In this document: positions 1 through 10,084 of the stretch, piece after piece
Layout: every line of letters starts with the position of its first letter
How positions within the stretch are numbered: the first letter of the stretch is position 1
Origin: Psilocybe azurescens
Lineage: Eukaryota > Basidiomycota > Agaricomycetes > Agaricales > Agrocybaceae
DNA: 25,263 nucleotides
Reading direction: 5' to 3'
Assembly: GCA_023853785.1 (NCBI GenBank)
Contig: JAJIRX010000253.1
Location: 1-25,263 of the forward strand
Made by a program: the position numbers and the translations under genes
Notes under the pieces: model-generated
Told to the model about the DNA's origin: nothing
The model's input: only the letters and a program-made list of their open reading frames with translations
Database searches by the model: none

Positions 1-338
1 GGAGTGGAAGGAGGGGGACCCGGAGCCGGTTGTGGATGGGGAGGATATGATGAGGACGCATCGGGTCTTGGAGGACATCGTCGGTTCAAAGGCGACGAGC
101 CATCGCCATCTCATCCACCTCCTGGACGTGCAGCGCTCCGTGCGCAACGCTCGTCAAGGCGAGCAGTGAGGAGCGCGCAGATGAGGAAGACGAGGATTAC
201 GGAAGGCGGCATCGGAGGATCCAGAAAACATAGCGCGGAGGGCGAGTTAGAGACGGAGGATGCGGAGGCGGAGGAGAGGAGGAGCGGAGGATGAGCATGG
301 TGTTCCAGTATATTGCTTTGGGGCCTGATACTCTTTGA
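1..338 (+). pseudogene. 3' end of an unrecognised acidic protein gene, cut by the window edge
   Basis: I do not recognise the protein. Frame 2 is open from the window edge to a TGA near base 167 and reads like real protein (segments such as HLIHLLDVQRSVRNA). The reading then seems to move to frame 3, an acidic run (EERADEEDEDYGRRHRR) that meets TAG at 231-233. The same frame 3 reopens and ends in EEERRMSMVFQYIALGPDTL with TGA at 336-338. That last peptide recurs at 12044-12085 (+) and 24772-24731 (-), each with its own stop at nearly the same place, so its frame and strand are supported by comparison. One frame change and one in-frame stop suggest a decayed gene, although an unseen intron could explain either. 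The N-terminal part lies outside the window. Confidence 0.35.
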
Positions 339-782
339 GGGCCAGAGTACGAGTGTGGCGGTGGGGTGATGAAGTGGGTAGTTGCATCGCGGGCGGCGAC
401 TCGCCTTGGGTACTGGGGCTGTGGGTTTTTGTATGCAAACAAGGGGAGAATCTGTTTATTATCGTGCAATACAGTCGGATTGCTAAGATGTACGTGTGTA
501 GAGGAAAGTACTTTACACTGTTGTATTTACTAAGTAAGATGCGAACTCGAATCGTCGACAGTGGCGAAATTTGTATTATATCTGAGATCTAAGGCATTTC
601 CACTTGGGAGACAGGGCAAGAGGAAAGTACGGCTTATTATGAGCTGGGGTGCTGAAATACTAGGATGCACCTTTTAGTATGCTGCGGCGTATACATAATA
701 TTGCCATCGTGTCCCGATAAGGAAGATGATCGGGCCTTCCCGCGGCACTGTGTTGCGAAGGAATTGCGGGGTGAATAGCGTT
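339..782. other. Unassigned spacer
   Basis: I see no supported gene here. Short ORFs on both strands show no family resemblance and no paralogous counterpart elsewhere in the window. Similarity to the second duplication unit begins only at about 783. Confidence 0.5.
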
Positions 783-943
783 CACTCATCCAATTCAAAC
801 TTGACTGAAACTCATCCAAAGTCCTCAATCAACAGCTCAGAGTGGGGACCAACTCTCAACGAAGATGATCCCCTAATCAGGTTGGAAAATTCTACAAGTT
901 TCCAGTTACTGAGTCTGGGACACATTGATTCTCTCATGGTGTC

Positions 944-1368
944 ATGGCTCTACGTATATTTGATGCGCCATTCCCATTCTTCGAGCACGGCAAACCATCT
1001 GTCGCCGTGAGTCTAAAAATCATTTACGGCTCTTTACAAGCTCTTTAGTTTTACAGGCACTGAGCACTTTTGACAAACATGACCAGACCAAGGACGCCTC
1101 AGATATCTCTCGACGCTATCGATATGTATTAACAACATGTTCGGCGGGCACTCCGAGAAATCAAGACAGCAAGTTAAACAACTTAAGTAAAGTCCACACA
1201 GCGACGACGTTTGGCTCGCATATCGACACCTGGAAACACCTACTCCTTCTCGCATTCAATTCACGATATGTGGCCAGGGCTCTTGAAACCTACTACAAAC
1301 GCAAGATCTTGACAATTCTGCGATGGTCCTTGAGAAGGAGATATCACACAGAAGATTGGCGACTTTAG
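944..1368 (+). CDS. Candidate two-exon small protein gene, 124 aa, unrecognised
   Basis: The proposed model is exon 1 944-1006, intron 1007-1056 (GTGAGT...TTTTACAG) and exon 2 1057-1368 ending in TAG. It starts MALRIFDAPFPFFEH and ends in a basic tail (YYKRKILTILRWSLRRRYHTE). Exon 2 is open for 103 codons, and the splice signals and phase agree. In unit B the first exon is nearly unchanged, but exon 2 has a TGA (14197-14199) and a frameshift, so only this copy is open. No domain is recognisable. The gene overlaps a competing minus-strand reading (1261-1874). It could be a chance open frame. It is of interest because it was duplicated together with the TPR-CHAT gene. Confidence 0.3.
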
Positions 1369-1874
1369 TGTGTATATGCTTCTGCTGTCCATTTTATTTG
1401 CACCTGGAACTTGAACTAGCAGGGTCTGCTCGCTTCTTCGTTGAACAAGGCTCGAGCGACAATAACGATTGAAACAAAATGACACTCGCGCCCGGCCTTC
1501 TCTCCATCTGTAGAGGCCCTTGCAGGAAATATCACATACGGAGGCTAGGGCTATGGTACGTAGCTGCTTACTTTCCTTTCCAATCAGTACAACTCAGCTG
1601 CATACTACAGGTAGCAGTTTTCACGCTCCCGGACGCAGAAAGGCCGGCACGTACGCGACCAATAACAACAACCGGGACACCAAAGGTTACTAGCACCTCC
1701 GCTTTGTCGACCTCCTGTTGTAGTTGTATCACTGACAGCTGCACCGCTGTTTCCGCGTTCACTGCATAATGATGACTTGCGGCATCCGCAAAAAGGACCC
1801 TCGAACTTCCTCGAATACGTCGGAGATCCCTGGCCCAGTTTCTCTGTCAAGCACGGGAACATCAGCATCGACAT
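1261..1874 (-). pseudogene. Candidate minus-strand two-exon gene, frame broken in this copy
   Basis: Read on the minus strand from ATG at 1874 (MSMLMFPCLTEKLG), this resembles the better copy at 14952-14500. An internal indel breaks the first exon here. The 3' half of exon 1 is still open (EVLVTFGVPVVVIGRVRAG) and ends at a GTAAGC donor. After an acceptor CTCTACAG at about 1525 the reading continues through LVQRRSEQTLLVQV to TGA at about 1261. Peptides and splice signals shared with the other copy are the only support. I recognise no family, and the reading overlaps the plus-strand candidate at 1057-1368, so at most one of the two is likely to be real. Confidence 0.2.
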
Positions 1875-2194
1875 GGCGGTCTCCGACTTTCACTGTCTAT
1901 GATATTTCCCAGTGACTGCCTACACCCTCTGGCTTAATTGTTGCAAGAGCGAGATTGAGTCTGAGTGTTCGTTCAATGACACTGATACATCCAACTTTCG
2001 CAATACGATTCTTCATGATGTCTTACTTACACTATCTTATAGATCACTTACACACTCTCGGTGCTTATATTGGAAATGTTGTTAGATTTGCTGCTTTTAT
2101 CCGCGATGCTAGAATTGCAACTGCCGACGTTCAAACTGCCCTGCGGTGTTCCTCTGGACAGTTAACTTATTTCGCATCAGATAAAACATGTTGA

Positions 2195-2296
2195 ATTTTC
2201 TTTTTCGAGCTTACTAGACTCTCTCATGCGATGTCAATATGTAATTTATAAAACATATTGGGCAAATGTTGGGCATATATATGTGAATATTTTCAG
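2195..2296. other. Unusually conserved non-coding block (partner 15239-15341)
   Basis: Across about 100 bp the two copies differ by one T in a T-run (about 2201) and have no base substitution until 2296, while surrounding sequence is clearly more diverged. The block is AT-rich, contains the repeated motif TTGGGC(A/-)AATGTTGGGCATATAT and has no long ORF. It may be a regulatory element, an unannotated transcript end or a gene-conversion tract. Confidence 0.5.
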
Positions 2297-2299
2297 ATT

Positions 2300-2875
2300 A
2301 ACGCAGCGGCATATTGGTGCCCCTGCGTCGCACGGGTCGAGGGCTCGTTTTCATATATAGACCACAAGCCACAGCATCCTCCAGGGCGGAGTAGAGCTGT
2401 ACCTGTGCGACCCTGACCAGACGATGAAATAGCTATGCCATGAGATATTGGCCAGAAAGATTCGTCACGAAATGTACCTCAAGACCCGTTTGAAGCCCAG
2501 CACGCGTGCGGAGTATGAAGTTAAACTTTCAGCGAAAGAGAGGGCTTCACTTGACACTGCAACTCACCAACAAATACTTATTTGCTTGCGTTTTCTTCAC
2601 CGACCGAAGCACGCTTGAAAAGGGTGCTTTTGGAGCAGGAGATTTCTTTGAAAGCGAGAATAGTGGTTTGCAATGACACAGAACAAGTGAAAAATATGAA
2701 AGATAGAGGGTGATTTTGGACGAGTTCCGACGTCTCTAGAGTCTTAGACGAGATTGTACTTTTAATGGGCCATTTTAAGATAAGAATATGATCTAACACA
2801 CCTTTCTAAATAAACCCGTGCGCCTGTTCACATCAAATCTGAGAGCAGTGTCCTGCTATTGGCCAGATAAGGTCA
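2300..2875. other. Upstream spacer shared with unit B, no supported gene
   Basis: This stretch is collinear with about 15345-15885 in unit B, and part of it (about 2360-2640) is also recognisable at 22195-22500. A minus-strand frame at 2578-2799 (MLDHILILKWPIK...) starts the same way in unit B (MLDHILLLKWPIKGTISSK) but runs out of frame, so I do not call a gene. The threefold occurrence suggests a repeated element or a gene-associated control region. Confidence 0.4.
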
Positions 2876-2883
2876 ACAGTACC

Positions 2884-3225
2884 TATAACGTTTCTGCCTA
2901 AAATGGAACATGCCGGAATTGCACACGACACAACCATTGGACCATCTGAACCAAGTCAGGCTTCGACGTTACAACGCTCAGATTGTCACACCCGTTACGC
3001 CAGTACATGTTTCCTGGGGCGGCCGTGGACTTATTGGGAGCTTGCTCCCTCTCTACTGCCGATGCCAAAATGTCTAAGCCCACGTGATCCGCTGGCTTTT
3101 TGATGGTCACCCCGTGAGAACTTTGAAAGCGGTGAGCGGTGAGCACAGCTCATCATTAGAGCATGCCAGGCACTGGCATAGCGAAGCGTTCTATGGTAGC
3201 GGGAAACCCAGACCGCTACAGTACC
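2884..3225. mobile_element. Candidate 342-bp insertion with 8-bp target-site duplication, no coding capacity
   Basis: The octamer ACAGTACC occurs at 2876-2883 and again at 3218-3225. At the matching place unit B (about 15890) has one ACAGTGCC followed directly by the shared sequence (GGTGCCGGCGCGTCA). This is the pattern left by an element that duplicated 8 bp on insertion, as hAT-type elements do. I see no convincing terminal inverted repeats and no transposase, so a non-autonomous element or a deletion between short repeats in unit B are both possible. The insert is richer in GC than its surroundings. Unit A also has about 27 extra bases just upstream, which makes the left junction less clean. 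Confidence 0.4.
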
Positions 3226-3386
3226 GGCGCCATTGCCGGCGCGTCAGTAATTCCAGGATACATCCTACGAGTCAATCATAACTTGCTCATAACTCATACC
3301 TCTCATAATCCGCAACCTTATATTATCGATTTGACTTTACAAACCTACATTGTGGATCCCACAAGGGTAGTCTGCTTCATTTTTCG

Positions 3387-3404
3387 TGCTATGCACGCAT
3401 AGCA
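3387..3404. promoter_or_regulatory. Inverted repeat upstream of TPR-CHAT copy A
   Basis: TGCTATG-CACG-CATAGCA is a perfect 7-bp inverted repeat about 150 bp before the start codon. The same element stands at 16051-16066 before copy B, with the last bases changed (CATAGA). Its survival in both promoters makes a protein-binding site possible. It could also be chance conservation in a recent duplicate. Confidence 0.3.
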
Positions 3405-3472
3405 GAGTTGAAAGCATTGGATTAAATATATCTTGACGGCTGTACCAAGTTTGCCGTCTCTTTGCATAGCCC

Positions 3473-3482
3473 CTACATATAA
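3473..3482 (+). promoter_or_regulatory. TATA-like box of TPR-CHAT copy A
   Basis: CTACATATAA lies 64-73 bp before ATG 3546. The identical decamer lies 48-57 bp before ATG 16198 in copy B. The sequence between it and the ATG (CTATCCACAACTTAATCATC) is shared and looks like a short 5' leader. Copy B is about 16 bp shorter here. Confidence 0.35.
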
Positions 3483-4837
3483 CCCTCAACTGAGCTAGCT
3501 TCCAGTACGGCCTTCCTCTATCCACAACTTAATCATCTCACCACTATGATAGAGTCATTACACGGCAAATTAGATGCGTCCCCACCCATCAGCCAGGATC
3601 TCATGCCGTCGAAGTTCATGTTCGTATCACCGATTTTGGAGACTTTTGTCGTTTCTAACAATATGTGTGTGCAGATATCGTGGCGAAAGTAACAGTGGAC
3701 AATCAAGTGCACAAGAGAGCCCACCGTTTGCAGTACGTTTCTTACTATATTTGATACATCGCAATTTAACGAAGAGCAGGTTAAGGGTAGAGACTTGGCT
3801 GGATGCACTGCAGACATCGATGTAAACATTCCAATTGCAATAGATGTAAGCAAATTGAAATCGTCTCGCTCCCCCTGAATGTGATAATAATGCTATATAA
3901 TACAGAACTTAAATAACGATGAAGACTCGGAAGAAGCGTCTGAGATCGTTGCTCCTGCCACCTCGCTCATGGCAGAATGCAAGACAGAGTTATCACTTTC
4001 AAACCTTGACACCGCGATCTTCCTATTTTGCCAAGTTTTCGGTAGCCGTCCAATGACGCACCCACTCCAAATTGATGCCATGAGATATCTTGCGTCCGCC
4101 TTGGGTGTCAGATCCATGTACACCAATCAGAACGAAGGATTTACGGAATATTGGTCTCTTCGCCTTCAGAACCCAGACCAAGTCATAGGTTCTAATCAGG
4201 ACACTACCGCAATTAGACAGGAGGACAAGACCAATACACAAGATACATTGGAATTGGGGAAGGAATCTTTGATAAATTTCCAGAAGTCGACTTCCCTTCA
4301 TGTCCTCAACACCGTGATTTTCCTTGTTCAACAATCGCTTCCACATCTTTCATTTGGATCTTCTACCCGTTTTGTCGGCTTAACGACTCTTGTGGATGGG
4401 TTATATGCTCGGTTTAACCATTTCCATGATACGACTGCCTGTGATGTAGGCGAAGCTATTTGTGGCCTGCAAGACGCCATGATCTTTCGCACTAAGCAAG
4501 TTCGGAAACATTCATTTATGAACACTCGGATTCGACTCTGTGGGTCGTTAATAGAACGATTGAACTTAACGGGCGATATTTCCGGTCTTCGAAGAGCGTT
4601 GGTTTGGCTGAAAGCCGAGAATACGGAAGACACGAGAACTGCCACAAATGCCCATCAACAATATTCGTCCGCCATGAAACTCTACGAACAGTTCACCAAG
4701 TCCGGTAACATGGGTGACCTGAATACCGCAGTGACACTTTTCCGTGAAGTAATCGCAGAAAGGCCTGAGAGAACTGGGGACTACATTGCTGGTGTCCATA
4801 ATCTTGCTTCTCTGGTGGCGGTCCTATTGGAGCATGA

Positions 4838-7560
4838 CGGTCAGCAAAGTGATCTCGGCGAGGCCATTTGTTTCCACAGGCAAGCTATCGAACCTCGACT
4901 TTCACCGCATCCCGATCAATCCATGTCACTCAATAGTCTTACTAACGCATTGCAGACACGATTCGACCAACGCGGTAAACGAAGTGATCTCGATGAAGTA
5001 ATTTCTCTGTATAGGCAAGCTCTCGAGCTCCAACTTGCACCCCATCCTGAACACTCCATGTCACTCAGTAATCTTGCTAATGGACTCTGGACACGATGCA
5101 TCCAAGGAGGTGAACAAGGTGATCTGGATGAAGCGATCTCTCCACAGGCAAGCTCTTGAGCTCCGACCTGCACCCCATCCTGATCGATCTGTGTCACTCA
5201 GCGATCTTGCTAATGCGTTGCATACACAATTCAACCAATACGGTGAACGAAGTAATCTCGACGAAGCTATCTCTCTCCACAGGCAAGCTCTTGAGCTTCG
5301 ACCTGCACCCATCTTAAACGCTCCGTGTCGTTCAATAATCTTGCTTATGCACTGTGGACACGATTCAACCAGCACGGTGAACAACATGATCTGGATGAAG
5401 CAATCTCTCTCCACAGACAAGCTCTTGAGCTCCGACCTTCACCCCATCCTGAACGTTCCACGTCACTCAATAATCTTGCTATTGTACTGCACGCAATTCA
5501 ACCAACACGGTAAACAAGATGATCTGGATGAAGCTATCTCTCTCCATAGGCAAGCTCTTGAGCTCCGACCTTCACCCCATCCTGGTCGATCCATGGCACT
5601 CAACAATCTTGCTCTTGTTCTGTGGACACGATTCAATCAACATGGTAAACAAGGTGATCTGGATGAAGCGATCTCTTTCCACAGGCAAGCTCTTGAGCTC
5701 CGACCTGCACCCCATCCTGATCGGTCCATGTCACTCAAGCAATATTGCGCTTGCACTGTGGACACTGTTCAACCAACATGGTAAACAAGGTGATCTGGAC
5801 GAAGCGATCTCTCTCCACAGGCAAGCTCTTGAGCTCCGACCTGCACCCCATCCTGAACGTTCCACGTCACTCAATAGTCTTGCTAATGCACTGTATACAC
5901 GCAATTCAACCAACACGGTGAACAAGGTCATCTAGATGAAGCGATCTCTCTCCACAGGCAAGCTCTTGAGCTCCGACCTGCACCCCATCCTGGACGTTCC
6001 ACGTCACTCAATAATCTTGCTAATGCACTGCGTACGCAATTCAACCAATACGGCAAACAAGGTGATCTGGATGAAGCGATTTCTATCCACAGGCAAGCTC
6101 TTGAGCTCCGACCTGGACCCCATCCTGATCGATCCGTGTTGCTCAATAATCTGGCTAATGCATTGCAGACACGATTCAACCATCACGGTGAACAAGATGA
6201 TCTGGATGAAGCCATCTCTCTCCACAGGCAAGCTCTTGAGCTCCGACCTGCACCCCATCCTGGTCGATCCATGTCCCTCAGCAATCTTGCTTTTGTACTG
6301 TGGACACGATTCAACCAACACGGTAAACGAGGTGACCTGGATGAAGCGATCTCTCACCACAGGCAAGCTCTTGAGCTCCGACCTGCACCCCATCCTGAAC
6401 GTTCCACGTCACTCAATAGTCTTGCTAATGCACTGTATACGCAATTCAACCAACACGGTGAACAAGGTCATCTAGATGAAGCGATCTCTCTCCACAGGCA
6501 AGCTCTTGAGCTCCGACCTGCACCCCATCCTGAACGTTCCACGTCACTCAATAATCTTGCTAATGCACTGCGTACGCAATTCAACCAATACGGCAAACAA
6601 GGTGATCTGGATGAAGTGATTTCTATCCACAGGCAAGCTCTTGAGCTCCGACCTGGACCCCATCCTGGTCGATCCATGTTGCTCAATAATCTGGCTATTG
6701 CATTGCAGACACGATTCAACCATCACGGTGAACAAGATGATCTGGATGAAGCCATCTCTCTCCACAGGCAAGCTCTTGAGCTCCGACCTGCACCCCATCC
6801 TGGTCGATCCATGTCCTCAGCAATCTTGCTTTTGTACTGTGGACACGATTCAACCAACGCGGTAAACGAGGTGATCTGGATGAAGCGATCTCTCTCCACA
6901 GGCAAGCTCTCGAGCTCCGACCTGCACCCCATCCTGAACGTTCCACGTCACTCAATAATCTTGCTAATGCACTGTGGACGCAATTCAACCAACACGGTGA
7001 ACAAGGTCATCTAGATGAAGCGATCTCTCTCCACAGGCAAGCTCTTGAGCTCCGACCTGCACCCCATCCTGGACGTTCCACGTCACTCAATGATCTTGCT
7101 AATGCACTGCGTACGCAATTCAACCAATACGGCAAACAAGGTGATCTGGATGAAGCGATTTCTAACCACAGGCAAGCTCTTGAGCTCCGACCTGGACCCC
7201 ATCCTGGTCGATCCATGTTGCTCAATAATCTTGCTAATGCACTGCAGACACTATTCAACCATCACGGTGAACAAGATGATCTGGATGAAGCCATCTCTCT
7301 CCACAGGCAAGCTCTTAAGCTCCGACCTGCACCCCATCCTGGTCGATCCATGTCCCTCAGCAATCTTGCTCACGCAGTGCGGACCCAGTTCAACCAACGC
7401 GGTGATCGAAGTAATCTCGATGAAGCCATTTCTCTGCATAAGCAAGCTCTCGAGCTCCGACTTGCACCCCATCCCGAACGCTCTACGTCACTCAATGATC
7501 TTGCTAATGCACTCTGGACACAATTCAACCAACGACGTGAACAACATGATCTCGATGAAG
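4838..7560 (+). repeat. Tandem array of about 20 TPR-like 135-bp units, copy A
   Basis: The period is 135 bp (45 aa). The typical unit is LNNLANAL-T-FNQ-G-Q-DLDEAISLHRQALELRPAPHPxRS. The distance from the first GGTCAGCAAAGTGATCTC (about 4837) to the last GTGAACAACATGATCTC (about 7535) is 20 periods; the equivalent distance in copy B is 14. Units are much more alike here than in copy B. From 5926 onward they form a 540-bp higher-order repeat. Confidence 0.9.
5926..7380 (+). repeat. 540-bp higher-order repeat (four TPR units) in tandem
   Basis: The rare variant GGTCATCTAGATGAA (GHLDE in place of GDLDE) occurs at 5926, 6466 and 7005. After each comes the same order: a unit with QYGKQGD, a unit with the unusual RPGPHP...LLNNLA, then a unit with NHHGEQDDLDE. 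The first two copies also share a fourth unit (KRGDLDEAIS); in the third this is replaced by QRGDRSNLDE. Spacing is 540 and 539 bp. The copies are nearly identical, so the amplification is recent compared with the A/B split. Confidence 0.85.
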
Positions 7561-9384
7561 CGATGTCTTTCTTCTCCGCTGCTGCACAATACTTATTCCA
7601 ACCTCCATCTCATCGTCTCAAATTTGCAAAGAGATGGATAGCCATCGCTGTCCAAAGCCAACATAACTCTGCAATTCACGGATATGACACTGCCCTACAG
7701 GCTTTACCACAACTCGCTGCTTTGAGTTTGCATGTACAATCACGACAGAAAGCCTTGACCACGGGCACCGATGGCTTAGCCCGTGATGCATCTATATGCG
7801 CTATTCTCTCTGGAAATTTACAAAAAGCTATAGAATTACTGGAATCAGGTCGAGGCATTTTCTGGTCACAGGTTCTATCTCTCCGCTCTCCTTTCATCAA
7901 ATCCGCAACATCGAACCAAATGGTCCAGAATTGGCAGATAGGCTACAAGATATTGCCAACGAGCTGGAGAATGGATCTCATCGTGATGCCACTGCTGAAC
8001 TTCTAGACAATCGGAAAAAGTTATCTATAGACCAGGAGGCTTCCCGACTTAATCGCCTTAATGAAGAATGGGAACAAAATATTCTCAAAGTCAGGGAATT
8101 GCATGGTTTCCAGGATTTTCTACTTCCTCCGTTTCTCCTCACTCAAACCAGCCGCATCCAAACATCCGGTTGTCTTTCTCATCCAAAATAATGTTCTCAG
8201 TCACTGCCTCATCATGACATCAACGAACATTCATCACATTCCCCTTCCAAACTTACGCACTCGTATCTTGAAGATACTCGTTGATAGTGTCCGTATGGCT
8301 GCGTCTCAGTCGGTGATATCACGGTCATTCATTGATCAAACTCGAGACACAATGATCAAGCTCCTAGGTGAAGAGCGAGGAATAAGCTTTGAGAATGATG
8401 GTGGAGACTCGGACGGCACCTTCAGATCTGTTTTGAAAATGATTTGGGACGAATTGGTGAAGCCGATCATCGATTGCCTGAATATCAAGGTCGGTTAATA
8501 CTTTTCAGCAAATCATCGGCCTACTTATAAAATGACACAGAAATGCGATGATCTGCCTGTCTTGCAATGGTGCCCAACTGGTCTGTTCACTTTCCTTCCC
8601 ATCCATGCTGCGGGCAACTATGATAGCGCCGTAGCTATCGATTGCGCTCCAGATTACTTCATTTCTTCATATACTCCAACTGTCGGCGCGCTTCTTTCTG
8701 GGTCATCCGCGGCTACCACCGAAAGGTTTCGAATGATGGCAGTCATTGAATCCCAACAATTGGCTTCTACAAAAGACGAGTTAAACAAAATTCGGCAGTA
8801 TGTATCTCGTGACGCTCTCGTGGAATTGGGTGTCCCTGAATCACCTGCAGAGATCGAAGATGTCGCTTCCCGTCTTTCGACTGTGTCTGTGGTTCACTTT
8901 GCATGCCATGGCATGCAAAATTCATTAAACCTCTGGACAGTGGACTGAAGCTGTCCGATGGGCTACTCCGGATCTCGAGGATTATGAAGGAGAAGATGCC
9001 GAATGGATCACTTGCGTTTCTGTGCGCCTGTGAGACGGCGATGGGTGACCAAAATATACCGGATGAAGCGATGAGCCTAGCTGCATGCTTGCTCTTTTCA
9101 GGATTTCGACGGGTTGTCGCTACCATGTGGTACGTTTCTTTCTCACTGGCATTCCTCCGAGAACATAAATTCTAATAGGACTGGGTAGGGAAATGATGGA
9201 CAGAGACGGGCCTACTATCGCAGATGCGTTCTATCGAGAAATTTTCCGTGGTCCTGACGGGAAACTGGCTGGTGAACCAGATGTGACGAAGTCTGCGTAT
9301 GCACTTCATATCGCGGTCAAGGAGCTGCGTTCCAGGAATGTTTCGTTCCGGCGATGGGTTCCTTTCATTCATATGGGAAAATAA

Positions 9385-10084
9385 GAATGGAGATGTGTAT
9401 ATATTACAAGCTGTAGAAAGAATTCGATGTACCCACCTGCCTAATTATTGCGTAAAAGCAGCCTCAAAGTTCAGAACTTTGTCTTCAAGTCAAGTTTTTG
9501 GCAGCGGACTTTAGATTGGAGGGGACTTTGAATGTCCGTTTTCCCCAGTCAGTGCCGATTCTGTACTCAGTTCAGATATGGCGGAATGTTTCCATGAATG
9601 CAATGCGCATGAAACCCCGTATTCATGTAAGCTCGTGATCATCCTGTATAACGATTTCTCACCTTCCTCCTCTTATACAGATCAGTCACAGGTCCTATAT
9701 TCATGCTTCAACCGCGAGAAAGAACTGGACAGTGGACACTCAGCGGACTCAGCCCTCAAGGTTTGCCCAGATCATACGGGCCTTGGGCGTATCAGGTGAC
9801 AGGAACGAATCTTACGACGAGCGGACACTTGATCATGATTCATGACTCATCGTGAATTCTATTCGAATTCACTAGTCATTCGTCGAGGGCCAGAGTCGGG
9901 GTGGGGCGGGACCGCTTTAACAAGCCTTTTTGGAAGTGCGCATCAGCTTGCGCTAACCGGCCAACGCGACTAGTCAATGAATTATCAACATGCTTTTCAA
10001 TGAACCTGACAACATTGGCCTTAAGTAGTGGGCAAGGGCCGCTGCTACCCGACACACGAATCCTAGGCTTCCTTAACCATGCAA
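9385..10084. other. Spacer between TPR-CHAT copy A and the ankyrin-family pseudogene
   Basis: The first 180 bp are the 3' flank shared with copy B (for example TTATTGCGTAAAAGCA at about 9447 and 21282). The rest has no supported gene. A perfect hairpin, GTGAATTC-TATTC-GAATTCAC, sits at 9852-9872 and can be lengthened outward by TGACT/AGTCA. Confidence 0.5.

Larger units (their letters stand above)
3546..9384 (+). pseudogene. TPR-repeat / CHAT-domain protease pseudogene, copy A
   Basis: This is a paralogue of the gene at 16198-21226 with the same five-exon structure: exons 3546-3619, 3675-3732, 3780-3845, 3906-9132 approximately, and 9189-9384. After a non-repeat helical region (from about 3969) come about 20 units of 45 aa, then the linker (FAKRWIAIAVQSQ) and the CHAT domain. 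The domain keeps the dyad motifs HFACHG (near 8900) and CACETAMGD (near 9030). The frame is broken by indels near 5140, 5308, 5490, 5738, 5898, 6815, 7890, 8131 and 8926, and by TAA at 8496-8498 where copy B has CAA. Several indels fall inside the TPR array. The 5' exons and splice sites are intact. It cannot make a full-length enzyme unless many of these are sequencing errors, but truncated TPR products of about 460 aa remain possible. Confidence 0.85.
783..9565 (+). repeat. Direct segmental duplication, unit A (partner about 13870-21560)
   Basis: The order and sequence of this stretch match about 13870-21560 in the same orientation. They cover the upstream 2-kb part, the promoter, all five TPR-CHAT exons and about 180 bp of 3' flank. 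Examples of shared landmarks are the block beginning ATGGCTCTACGTATATTTGA (944 and 14031), the start codons (3546 and 16198) and the terminal exons (9189 and 21031). Differences are scattered substitutions, small indels, a longer TPR array in A, an insertion of about 342 bp in A (2884-3225) and about 190 bp of extra 3' flank in B (about 21300-21480). Confidence 0.9.

Noticed and set aside
783..3300. Gasdermin-like or other known cell-death effector next to the CHAT gene
   Set aside because: No frame on either strand shows a recognisable effector of suitable length; the candidates are short and unrecognised.
5926..7380. CRISPR-like regular repeats
   Set aside because: Period 135 bp, no unique spacers, and the repeats encode a TPR unit in a fungal gene.
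4838..7560. Many overlapping ORFs on both strands across the TPR array (for example repeats of LLSSDLHPILNVPRH on plus and GAGRSSRACLWREIASSR on minus)
   Set aside because: They are the other reading frames of the 135-bp repeat. A near-perfect tandem repeat with a period divisible by three stays open in several frames. The TPR frame is supported by copy B, where it is continuous.
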